From: Pelagophyceae sp. CCMP2097
Lineage: Eukaryota > Sar > Pelagophyceae
DNA length: 17,309 nucleotides
Direction: 5' to 3'
Assembly: GCA_026770575.1 (NCBI GenBank)
Contig: MU657172.1
Span: 22,068 to 39,376, forward strand
Positions 1 through 8,647 of the stretch are shown piece by piece. The notes under the pieces were generated by a model, which was not told the DNA's origin, searched no databases, and worked only from the letters and a program-made list of their open reading frames with translations. How positions within the stretch are numbered: the stretch's first letter is position 1; each line of letters starts with the position of its first letter. A program made the position numbers and the translations under genes.

Positions 1-183
1 GGAGCAACAGGGGGCACAAGCGGTAGACGATTGCACCTTTGAGTTCACGCAACGAGCGCACTCGCTTTACACTCGGAAGTGCAAAGCGAGGGAACGAAAC
101 GTCACGCTGAAGGTGATGCGCACAACCAAGTGCACTGGCCCTCGACCACAGCGCGAGAGACGACACGTTGGAACGAGTTTTGT

Positions 184-275
184 GGGGGGAAGGTTTCACG
201 TATCGACGCGTGTCGTGGACGAGCATGACGTGGACGATGGGGGGAAGAATATTCACGTATCGACGCGTGTCGTGG
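184..275. repeat. Two-copy direct repeat (24-bp identical core)
   Basis: An identical 24-base core beginning TTCACGTATCGACGCGTGTC occurs at 195-218 and again at 252-275, a spacing of 57. Each copy is preceded by a G-rich run and GAAG (184-193 and 239-249). A diverged relative, also ending in a GACGAGCA-type tail, lies at 6977-7016. The G-run plus TATTCAC part resembles the 19-base repeats in an intron of the minus-strand gene at 2573-2610. This suggests a dispersed family rather than a local duplication. No coding function is apparent. Confidence 0.75.
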
Positions 276-367
276 TGGGGGGGTCACGGACCCCCCCCCT
301 CCGTGCCCGTACCGCAGAATGGGTCTTGGATATACTGTTACACCGTAATTGCCCACCCATACCTATC

Positions 368-408
368 GTATTATGACAAAAGCTTGCACTTTCATTGTGT
401 CATAATAC
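368..408. repeat. Perfect 11-bp inverted repeat with 19-base spacer
   Basis: GTATTATGACA at 368-378 is matched exactly by its reverse complement TGTCATAATAC at 398-408. The patch is AT-rich inside otherwise GC-rich DNA. It could be a hairpin, a protein-binding palindrome or the remnant of a small inverted-repeat element. Nothing nearby decides between these. Confidence 0.7.
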
Positions 409-493
409 TTATTCAGTGTGTTTACAAGACGGTATGAGGGGTCAAGAAAGTCCTTGCCAGAAAAGGCAGGCGCGGCGCGGCGGCCCACGTGCG

Positions 494-944
494 CTAGGCT
501 GGCAATTACCCCGGGTTTTACCGGGAAGGCGCGTAATTACTCGGTATTACTAGGCATGGCAGTAATATGCAGTAATATCGCCAAAATGGTTACTGCCCCC
601 TCCCCAAATCTTCTTTAGGGCGTAAGAGAGCTCTCTATGTGCCCTCTGGGCGACTAGGAGCCTAGCACGCCACTCGGCCGAGCATTTGAAGTTTTTTTGG
701 ATGGTCGACGCGAATGTCGGCGATCATGTCGTGCAGGCCCTCGTTTTCGCCAAAGTCGAGTGGAATTCATAGCCAGTCGTTCAAAAGTTGGGGAGAAGCA
801 AAGTCGTTTTCGCACTTGCCGAGTACTACGGACCGCAGCGCGCCGCGCGCTGGATTTTTGGCTTGCGGAGTAACGCAATTACCTCGGATTTCTTTACCTC
901 GGAGTAGGAATTCCTCATCATAAACCAAGTAATTGCCAGCCTAG
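494..944. mobile_element. Candidate small inverted-repeat element (MITE-like)
   Basis: A 16-base sequence CTAGGCTGGCAATTAC at 494-509 is repeated exactly in inverted orientation at 929-944, enclosing a block of about 450 bp. The termini resemble those of a non-autonomous DNA transposon. No target-site duplication is evident directly outside the arms. Related AT-rich words (AATTACC followed by CGG) recur inside at about 502, 532 and 876. No transposase is visible. A processed or inverted duplication is an alternative. Confidence 0.35.
662..940 (-). pseudogene. Coding-like stretch with one internal stop, unrecognised
   Basis: Read on the minus strand from 940 to a TAG at 662-664, one frame stays open for about 92 codons apart from a single TGA at 767-769. 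The composition is protein-like and unlike the low-complexity frames around it. It includes LVYDEEFLLRGKE near the start, GKCENDFASPQLLNDWL before the TGA, and GENEGLHDMIADIRVDHPKK after it. There is no ATG at the start, but a TAG|G at 941-943 could be a splice acceptor. I do not recognise the family. It may be a decayed gene fragment carried inside the inverted-repeat block, or an exon of a gene whose other parts are not visible. Confidence 0.25.
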
Positions 945-1060
945 GCTACGACGCTGCTCGTGCGCATGTGAGACTCACACCTACGATCAACGAACTCGGT
1001 TGGCGCGCGTCACGTACGTCACGTGCGCAGAACTCTTCGTGCTATAGTGCCCATCTCAAG

Positions 1061-1605
1061 CACAATGGATCACCGCAGTCACTGGCCGCGGCGACGTCGA
1101 GCGGCGCAGGCGCGGGCGGGCCCAAAAACAGCGCGATGAGGCCGAGCGCCCATCCTGCGGCGTCGTCGAGCGGCACGGGCGCGGGCGGACGCAAACGCAG
1201 CGCGACGAGACCGAGTGCCGAGTCCGCGTCGGCGACGTCGAGCGACACGGTCACGACGCCGTCGGACAGCATGATCGCGAGCGGATCCGCAGCGACGCCG
1301 CCGGACGTCGTGATCGTGAGCGGGTCCGCGGCGGCGCCGCCGGGCGGCGTGGGCGCGACGCCGCCGAGCGACGTGGGCACGAGCGGGTCCGGGCTCGGCA
1401 CGGCGAAACCGAGCGCCGAGTCCGTGACGTCATGGTGCGTGGACACGAGCGAGTCCAAGTGCAAGGAAGCCGAAAAGGCCGAGTCGGAGGCGACGCTTCC
1501 GTCGGGGGCGGCGTGGCCGGTGGCGCCGTGGCCGGGTCGACCTGCGAGAGCGTAGTGGTAGCAAAAGGGCCCAATAACCCACAATGGATCACCGCAGTCA
1601 CTGGC
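1061..1605. repeat. 26-bp direct repeats flanking a low-complexity block
   Basis: A 26-base sequence starting CACAATGGATCACCGCAGTC is identical at 1061-1086 and 1580-1605. Between the copies lies GC-rich, GCG/TCG-dominated DNA with an internal period of about 69 bases (for example 1088-1156 against 1157-1225). Frames of 195 codons (plus) and 180 codons (minus) stay open here but lack an initial ATG and encode only Ser/Ala/Gly/Pro-rich repeats, so I do not call a gene. The flanking repeats could be a long duplication footprint or paired copies of a dispersed element. Confidence 0.6.
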
Positions 1606-2151
1606 GGCCCAGTGGACTGAAATGTGATGATTAGACGTTATACTGGGAGAAAACGGAGCGAGTGCCGGGCAGGAGCGCGCCGAGTACCGGGCAGCCGGGA
1701 ACGGCAGATGCCCGGCGCGGGGAGCGCGGAGAGCTCCTGGCGCATGTCCGAATGAGCGGGAACGCGGTATCGCCGAACGGTTTAGCGATGGCTCTCTGTG
1801 TCAAGGGAGGTGGCACCGGAGGCACACCCGACGCGTGTTCACGCTTCGGGGCTTTGCTGCAGCTGCCGCTGCACGGGCATCGTCGCTGACGAGGCCATCT
1901 TACTGTGTGACTGCGCCACGCGAGTCCACAACCGCATAGTGTTTGACCGTGTGCGCGTAGCCCGCCGCGGTCCAATTCGTCCCAATTGCGGCACCCAAGG
2001 CTCGGAGACGGCGTACTTGGGTTTCGGCCGGGCCGGTGGTGGCCGGCCGTCAAGTCAAAGTCCCCATTCCGCGCCTCACAAGCCGTCTCCCGAGCCTTTT
2101 ATTCCGTCCCGCGTGAGTCGGCCCCTTGCTCCGCGTCGATGCGTTCTGCGC
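1606..2151. other. Intergenic stretch downstream of the J-domain gene
   Basis: No supported gene. On the plus strand, about 1840-1960 reads with several cysteines and a LLCD string reminiscent of a PHD finger. The expected later Cys residues are absent and there is no ATG, so it is not called. The 3' flank of the minus-strand J-domain gene ends somewhere in this interval. Confidence 0.5.
2098..2103 (-). promoter_or_regulatory. AATAAA-like polyadenylation signal
   Basis: TTTATT on the plus strand reads AATAAA on the minus strand, 49 bases past the TAA stop of the J-domain gene. The position suits a poly(A) signal. Many algae do not use this hexamer, so functional status is an inference. Confidence 0.35.
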
Positions 2152-5100
2152 TTAGCCGGCGTCGCCGCGGTCGAGCGCGCGGTACGCCTTGGAGATGGCG
2201 TCAAAGGCGGCGCGCGCGTGCGGGCTCTTGGACTTGTCCGGGTGGTACCGGAGGACGAGCGCGCGCCAGGCGGCGCGCACGGCTGCGCGCCCCGCGCCGC
2301 GCGGCACGCCGAGGACGGCATGCGGGTCCGAGGACCGCCACTGCGACGCGACGGGCCCCGTCTTTGGAGATGCGCCGGGAGCGGCGCCCGGCACGACGCT
2401 CGACGCCTTGAAGTGGCCCGACGCCGCGTTTGAAGCCGCCTTGGGCGCCACGGGGTGGCTCCGCAGGAACCGCTGCCGCGCCTCGTTGAAGAGCCGCTCC
2501 TGCTCGCGCCTGCGCAAGGGAGATGGACTGGAGGGCAACTTGGCGGGGGGGTCCTTTGAACACAACTTGGCGGGGGAAAGTATATTCACATGGGGAAAGT
2601 ATATTCACATGCCATGTGAGACGCGGGGGGGTCCTCTGAACAAGAATCATATCGCCACAAATGGTCCAGACGCGGCGCGCGACTGGTTGGCGCGGCTCTC
2701 CTCGAGCCGGCGCGCCTCGAGCGCCTTGCGCCTAGAGTGGCACGGTTTTGAAAAAGCGTCGCCGACATTTCCGGGTTTGAAAAGCGTCGCCGACATTTCC
2801 GGGTTTGGTCCCCGGCGCGGCGGCTCGCTGGCGCTCGCGCGCGAGCTTTTCCTCGTAGTACGCGCGGTCGCTGCCGCGCATCTTTGCGTCGACGTGGAGC
2901 GCCGAGTCGACTTGGTTGGACGCCGGAGCCGCGTCATCGAGTTTCTTCTGCCGGCGTCGCGACGTCGAAGACGCGTTGGACTCGGACCGCGGCCGGCAGT
3001 CAACCGAGGCAGGGCTCTCGAAAACCGCCTCTGACTCGGCCCGCGGCCGGCCATCCGACGCCGCCCGCGGCCGGCCGTCGGCGGCGCCCGCGTCAGCGCC
3101 CGCCCCTTCGTCGTGAGGACGCTTCAGCGGCGGCCGCGGCCGCGGACGCTTCAGCGGCGGCGGCGGCGCGGCGGCAGCGGCGCCGTCGGCAGCGGCAGCG
3201 GCGCCGTCGGCAGCGGCGCCGTCGGGGGGCGCGTCCAGAGACCCGCGCGGCTCGTCGGCGGCCGTCGACACGGACCGCGGGCACTCGTCGGCCTTGGAGG
3301 CGGAGGGCCGCTCCGTTGCGTGGCACGACCGAGGCCTCTTCTGCCGTGCGGCCTCAGTTTCCACAGCCTCAGTGGCTGCTATGCGCTTGTCGGCTGCAGA
3401 CGCGGCCGCGGGAGCCGTCGCCGCCATCGCAGCGGCCGCGAAGTAAGCGAGCGTTCGCTCCACGGCTGCGGCCGTCGCCGCCGCTGCCTCGGCCTCGTCA
3501 AAGTCCTCAAAGTCCTCCTCCGTCGGCGAAGCCTCGTCTTCAAAGTCATCCGTCTTCACCGCCGTCGCCGCCGCCTCTTCCGTCGGCGGTGCCTCGTCCT
3601 CGTCTTCCATCTCGTCGCCGGCGTCGTCCGCTGCGGCGTCGGCCACCGCGGCAGTTTCGCCCTCCTGGCCGTCCGCCGGCCGCCGGCCGCCGGCGAGGGG
3701 CCGGATGACCGGCGCGCAGCACAAGTCGGCGTCGTCTGCCTCTGCCTCGGCGGGCGCCGGCCTCGACCGCGCCGGCCTCGACTTTTGGAAAACGAACGAG
3801 CATGTTGGCCGCACCTGCTCGGCGGCCGGCGCAGGCCGCCGGCCGAAGATGAACGAGCAGAGCATCGCCGGGCTGCCTGCCGGGCTCGTCTGAGTGGTGG
3901 CCGCGACCCACGCTGCTGGAGCGTCCCGAGCCCGCGGCAGCGGCGCGGCGGCGGTGCGGTGCGCCCGGCGCTCGTCCCAGCAACTCAGCGGCGGCGGCCG
4001 CTGCGCGGCGTAGCGCGCGGCGATGCGAGCCGCCGTCCAGTCGTGCTCGTCCCGCGTCAGCACGCCGTCGGCGAGGAGCTCGGCGGCCAGCGATAGCTCC
4101 CGCGCCTCGGCCGCCGCCGCCGTCAGAGCCGGCGGCGCCGCAGGAGCCAGCGGCACCCTTGGGGCCAGCGGCGCCGTCGGAGCCGGCGGCGCCGTCAGGG
4201 CCGGTGGAGCCGTCGGAGCCCGCTGCGCCGTTGGAGCCCGCTGCGCCGTTGGAGCCGGCTGTGCCGTAGGAGCTGGCTGCGCCGTAGGAGCCGGCAGCGC
4301 GGCCAGCGTCGCGACTTGGACGCGTCTGGAACCGGCGGCGACCGCCCGCGGCGGCACGGGCATGGGTTTTCGGCGCGCGGGTAGCGGCGGCATTGATGCG
4401 CTCATCGGAGGCGGGGCTAGCACCGGTGCGCTCGTCCGAGGCGACAGCGCGCCCGGCGGCGGCGGCGGCGGCGGCGGCACGGGCTTGGGCTTTCGGCGCC
4501 CGGGCAGCGCCGCTGTCGCCGCGCTCGTCGTAAAAGTCGGCGCGTTCGGCGGCGGCAGCGTTGGTGCGACGTGGACTTGTCGTGCGGCGGGTGCGACCTG
4601 TGCAGCGGGTGCGACGGCAGCCGCCGTCTCGGCGCTTGCCGCGGCCTCGCGCGCTCTCAGTCGGATCGCCGTCCCCTCGACCGTGTTGCGGCCGGGCACA
4701 GGCGTGCGGTGCACAGGAGCCGGCGCCTCGAATGATGTGGCGCTCGCCGGCAGCGGGGCCAGCGGCGGATGAGCCAGCGGCGCAGGCGGCGCCGGTGGAG
4801 GAGCTGGCGGCGCGGCCAGCGGCGACGGCGCGAAGACGCGTTGGTAGACGTCCGAGACAACACGTTGGTAGACGTCCGCCAGCGTCCGCTTCAGCGTGGG
4901 CGCGGGCTCGCGGTGCGCGGCCGGCGGCGCCGCGGCCCACTCGAAAAAGTCGGCGCCGAGGTCTGTCGAAAAGTCGCCGTAGAGGTCGCCGTAGAGGTAG
5001 AGGTCGTCGTCGAGGCCCGTGACGGCGCCGCCTGGGCCCGGCGGCCCTGCTCCGCGCGCGGGCGGCTGCATTGATGCGTTGCTTGTCGTCGGCGGCGGCG

Positions 5101-6811
5101 GCGCCTTCGGCGGCGGCGATAATGCGACGGCTGGCGCCGCCACCGCCGTGGGCGCCCCTTTCCGCAGTCGCTTCTGCGGCCGGGTCGAGGGAGCTTCCGC
5201 CGGCGCCTCGCCGGCCGCCGGCGACGGCCAGTCGTCGGCTGTCGGCCGGGCGCCCGCGCGGAGCCTGCCTCGAAACGCCTCGCCCGCGGTCGCCTCGAAA
5301 CGCCAGTCGTCGCGGTCGCTTCGAGCATCGTTGCGCGCCGGTCGCTCGAGGCTGACGCCGAGGCGCGCGAGGCGGGCCCTGCGCGGCGCTTCGAGCTGGC
5401 CGAGCTTGGCCAGCAGAACTTGATGATGCAGCCAGACCCCCAGCTTGGTGCCGCCCTCCTGGTGCCACCGCGGCGGCGCGACGTGGCCCGTGCGGCCGCG
5501 GTACGCCGCCAACAGCTCGCACGACCGCTCCCACTTGGCAGGCTCGTCGCCTGTCGCGGCCGCCGCGGACGCGGAAGAAGTCTGCTCCTCGCCTCGACCA
5601 CGCCGAGGCGGCTCTCCTCGGGCGTGAGGCGGCGGCAGCGACTTGGGCGGCGAGGACTTGGGCGGCGGCAGCGACTTGGGCGGCGAGGACGCCCTCGGAG
5701 CCGTCGCCGCGTCGGCCGCGGGCCCGCTCCGCGTCGCGCCGGGCAACGCGCCCGCGGCCCGCGCGGCTCGGGCGGCCGTCGCCGCCGCCGAGAACGTCGG
5801 CCGCGACTTTTTCGCGAGCGTGTCATCCGAGGTGGCGGCCGGTGCGGCGAATTTGGACAGGAACCTGCTCCGCGCAGACGCCGCCCAAGCCGACGTCGCC
5901 ATCGTGGAAGCATCCGCCAGAACCGCTACAGCCGCCACCGGCGCCACGGCGCGGCGGGGAGTCGACCCTTTGCTGGCCGCAGCAGCGGTGGCGGCGTCGT
6001 CGTCCGAGTCGCCCGCGAGGTCGATGATCTCTGGCGCCGGCGGCGCGTGTGGCGTGAGCGGCGCGGCCGCCCCGTGCGGCGGCCGGCTCACGCGCGTGCA
6101 GGCGCCGCGCACCATGTTCTTGGCCGCGGTCTTCTTACCGCGTTCGCCGCTCGCCGCTTTGCGTTTTTTCGAGACGTCGCCGCCGTAGAGGTGCGCCGGC
6201 GACGCGCGGAGCGCCCCGGGCAGCCGCTCCTTGGACGGCCGCCGCGGCGCCGCAGCCATCGGCGCGCCGTCGCGCTGGGCCAGCCGCGCCGCGCCCACGA
6301 GGATCTTCTGCCGCTGTGGCGGCCGCTCCGCAGGCCACGAAGGGCCGCCGCGCGGACCGCCGCTTGGACCGCGGGAGCCGCCGCCGCTTGGAACACTGGA
6401 GGCGCCGCCGTGCGGACCGCTGGAGGCGCCGCCGCGCGGACCTCTGGAGGCCGCCCCGGCAGCGTCAGCAGCGTCGGCCGCGATCTTATGGCGTTCCTTG
6501 CGCCCGGGCGCCGGCGCCAGGCCGACGCGGAGCGCGCCCGCGCGCTGCGGCGCGGGACCGTCGTCGTGCCGGTCGTCGTGCCGGCGGTCGTGCCAGTCGC
6601 CCCGCCGCCAGTGCCGCTCCTCTGCGGCGTGCGCGTTGTCGCCCGGCCAGGGCCGCCCGTTGGCCCGCTCCGGGCGCGCCGGCTGTGGTCCCGCGCCGCG
6701 GGGCCGGGCGCCGTCGTCGCGGCCCTCGCGCTGCGCCGCGGGGTGCGACGACGCGGCGCCGGTCAGCGCCGCGTACCACGCGGGCCGCTGCGCCCAAGGC
6801 GCCGCCGCCAT
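2152..6811 (-). CDS. Large disordered protein with HA domain and C-terminal J domain
   Basis: Three exons, 6811-2817, 2731-2672 and 2509-2152, give about 1470 residues. Start: 6811-6809 is the first ATG of the frame. The N-terminal third is Ala/Pro/Arg-rich with basic stretches (KKRK) that could act as nuclear signals. A SUMO-interacting-like motif EIIDLAGDSDDD lies near residues 260-271. One helicase-associated (HA, PF03457-type) domain spans about 422-490: WERSCELLAAY, then GTKLGVWLHHQ, then RLARLGVSL. Pro/Thr repeats (APTAQP units) and acidic Glu/Asp tracts follow. The last two exons join a charged helical segment (YYEEKLARERQR, RKALEARRLEES, REQERLFNEARQRF) to a J domain with YHPDK (2244-2236 is HPD) and AAFDAISKAYRAL. 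J domains stimulate Hsp70 ATPase, so this is probably a class C co-chaperone whose substrate is unknown. Intron 2 is GT-AG (2510-2671). Intron 1 has no usable GT donor: GC at 2816-2815 or GA at 2810-2809. The J domain is secure; the middle is low-complexity and its exact exon structure is less certain. Confidence 0.8.
2510..2671 (-). repeat. Intron 2 of the J-domain gene, composed of short repeats
   Basis: On the plus strand a 19-base unit GGGGAAAGTATATTCACAT occurs twice in tandem (2573-2591, 2592-2610). A second unit, seven G followed by TCCTTTGAACA, occurs at 2545-2562 and with one change at 2625-2642. ACAACTTGGCGGGGG-type sequence is also doubled at about 2535 and 2563. Minus-strand splice sites are GTCTGG at 2671 and GCGCAG|G at 2510. 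Splicing joins GC to G and keeps the charged-helix reading frame. Confidence 0.7.
2752..2807. repeat. 28-bp tandem duplication inside intron 1 of the J-domain gene
   Basis: Two perfect head-to-tail copies of a 28-base unit beginning AAAAGCGTCGCCGACATTTC lie at 2752-2779 and 2780-2807. They make up most of the 79-85 base intron (2732 to 2810 or 2816). The minus-strand acceptor is TCTAG|G at 2732-2731. Confidence 0.85.
4130..4290. repeat. 18-bp coding minisatellite (APTAQP units)
   Basis: In the J-domain gene frame this stretch encodes degenerate hexapeptides APTAQP, APTAQR, APTAPP and ALTAPP. Because the unit is 18 bases, all frames inherit the period. The antisense frame reads as Gly-Ala-Val repeats, which explains several long open frames overlapping here. 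Confidence 0.75.
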
Positions 6812-6966
6812 ACTGGACGGTGTACAATAAAGGACGGTGTCACCGGCGCGAGCCACCCCCACGCTGGAGCCACTTGGGCCTCATACTCCACTCCTCATAC
6901 GGTCATACCTCACTGTTTAAATTTACTGACTATCAAATCAAACCCTCAAACAGCGCGGGGCAATCG

Positions 6967-7388
6967 CAAAAGGAAATGGGGGAAGGCTTACGCGACGCGT
7001 GTCGCGGACGAGCAGGGCGCGGACGAGCAGAGTCAAACAAGGAGCCACAGAGACCGAACGGTTTCCAAGGGCAAAGGACGCCGCGCTCCGAGTAAGCGCA
7101 CCTAGGCGTGGCGTGGAGACGACGAGCACGGTCCTATAGACGGGCGCGCTCTGCGTCCCCCGGGCGTCTCTCGAGCGTCTCTCAAGCTCCCTGTCCCCTC
7201 CCGAAAGTAAAATTTGTTCTGAGTGGGAATTCAAAAGATTTAAATAAGTCCCTATATTCACAACCGCTGTTTGAGCCCAGAGGCGGAGCCCAGAGGCGGA
7301 GCTGGTTGGGTAGAACGCCCAGCCGCGCGACGACCGAGAGCCGGAAACAGCGGCCGTAAAAACAACAACAAAAGGAAATGGGGGAAGG
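6967..7388. repeat. 20-bp direct repeat pair
   Basis: CAAAAGGAAATGGGGGAAGG is identical at 6967-6986 and 7369-7388. The first copy continues into a diverged relative of the 184-275 repeat (CGACGCGTGTCG at 6993-7004). This supports a dispersed family present on both sides of the J-domain gene. Confidence 0.75.
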
Positions 7389-7696
7389 GGAAGTTCGGAG
7401 GCGGAGATCCGCGACCACCTTCTTCTTCTATGATGATTCCAATGAGGCTCCTGCTCGGCCTCTATTCCCAATAGCGATCGTATCAGCCGCCAATCGCTGA
7501 ATCGGCCATGCGCCGCGACGTCGCCAGCGTTTCTAAAAAAGCCCTTCGCCGCTCGAAAAACTGGCCGCACTTGTAATTTTATAATAATAATAATGATGTT
7601 ACGTGAGTCTGGGAAGGAAATTCCGTCCGGAACTACTAGGGTGGATCTTAAGCAAGCAACTCCCCCTTTTTCCAAAAAGCCCCTAGAATTCGACCA

Positions 7697-7721
7697 ATCG
7701 GCCGATCGGATCGGCCGATCG
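7697..7721. repeat. Tandem palindromes ATCGGCCGATCG
   Basis: The 12-mer ATCGGCCGATCG occurs at 7697-7708 and 7710-7721, and its first ten bases are self-complementary. The pair could form a hairpin or a double binding site upstream of the J-domain gene. No function can be assigned. Confidence 0.7.
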
Positions 7722-8065
7722 ACCGATAAAATCACAGGGCGGCCCGTCCCGGAGGACCGGCGTCCAGCCCCAAAGGACCTTTGCCCTGGCAGAGTCGGCT
7801 CAACCAACTTCGCGAAGATCTGACGATTTGTGATATTCCGGGAAACTAATGTTCGGACGAGGCGCGCCTCGGCGCGGACGGCGCGAGCTTCGGAGCGAAT
7901 GGCGCGCGCCTCGGCGCGGGCGGCGCGGCTAGGCGAGCGCTTTTTATTTTTTTATTTTGCCCCTTTCCTTTCTTTCCTTTTCCCCCTCGCAACTTCTCTT
8001 GTGGGGAAGAAGGTTGCGCGCCCTTTGGGGATTCCGGGCTTTCTGTTGCCCGTTTGGCGTCGAGG

Positions 8066-8089
8066 AATCCCACAATCCCACAATCCCAC
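8066..8089. repeat. Three tandem AATCCCAC units
   Basis: AATCCCAC is repeated exactly three times (8066-8073, 8074-8081, 8082-8089). It is a simple microsatellite-like tract in the intergenic region. Confidence 0.85.
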
Positions 8090-8454
8090 ACGAAAATAGT
8101 CCGTGTGTGAGGGTTTTAATTTATACCCCGGGGAGACGACAAGAACTCCAGAGAGCCAAGTGCAGATCAAGAGGTCCTGCGCAGAAGCGACTGGAATCGA
8201 CCCGAAGGGCCTCAACCATGCTTCTCTGCCGGAAAACTCGGGACTCGTTGCATTCGGGCTTGCACTGGTTGCTTTGTCTCCTCGGCGGCTCACTTTCTCG
8301 GCGGGCGGCTTCATTTTCGCACGCCGAAGCGGTACGAGGGCCGGCCAGGCAGTCCAGCACATTGTGGGCCGGCCGTGTATTTGGGCTCTAAGGCCCTGTT
8401 TGAGACTTGTCAAGAAAACATGGCGGAGTGCAGGGGGGCACGTCGTGGGCAACT

Positions 8455-8472
8455 GCTTGTATGAATACAAGC
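8455..8472. repeat. 8-bp inverted repeat, 2-base loop
   Basis: GCTTGTAT (8455-8462) and ATACAAGC (8465-8472) are exact reverse complements around GA. It lies about 175 bases past the UTP23 stop. It may be chance, a binding site or a 3' processing signal. Confidence 0.5.
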
Positions 8473-8647
8473 GCGTCTCGTTGCCCTCGTCTCCGTAGAG
8501 ACCTGGGATCGTGGCGACGGGGCCCTCACCTCGAAAACCCTCGTCAGTGCAAGCCCCGACGAAAGCCCTGGGTGGAGGATGCGCCTCCCCCGGGCAGTGT
8601 GCCCCGCCGCTTGCGCTGTCGGGCCTCTTTTCTTTAAAACACTTGCA

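Larger units (their letters stand above)
6812..8647. other. Intergenic region with scattered repeats, no supported gene
   Basis: This region is upstream of the J-domain gene and downstream of UTP23. It is less GC-rich than the coding blocks, with an AT patch at about 7571-7600 containing repeated AAT. I see no domain-bearing frame. A minus-strand frame of 289 codons (6938-7807) and plus or minus frames at about 8100-8500 start at non-ATG codons and show no family features. Small repeats include a 20-base direct pair (6967-6986, 7369-7388), tandem palindromes at 7697-7721, AATCCCAC three times at 8066-8089, and an 8-bp inverted repeat at 8455-8472. Polypyrimidine runs lie near 7960-7990. Confidence 0.6.

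Noticed and set aside
968..1584. 195-codon plus and 180-codon minus frames
   Set aside because: Both start at GTG rather than ATG, encode only repeated Ser/Ala/Gly/Pro stretches, and lie between direct repeats. They are best explained as low-complexity DNA.
1798..2433. PHD-finger-like Cys pattern with a LLCD string on the plus strand
   Set aside because: The later Cys ligands are missing, the frame starts at GTG, and it runs antisense through the true J-domain exon.
3546..5534. 662-codon minus-strand frame with collagen-like Gly repeats
   Set aside because: It is the same strand but a different frame from the J-domain gene. The Gly-Ala-Ala pattern is the 18-base repeat read out of frame. 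It contains neither the HA nor the J domain.
5420..7105. 561-codon plus-strand frame rich in Arg/Gly/Ala
   Set aside because: It is antisense to the frame carrying the HA domain and SUMO-like motif, begins outside any sensible promoter, and has no domain. It is Arg-rich as expected from antisense GC-rich codons.
6938..7807. 289-codon minus-strand frame
   Set aside because: It crosses an AT-rich intergenic patch (a run of Ile codons from AAT repeats), has no clear ATG context and shows no recognisable motif.
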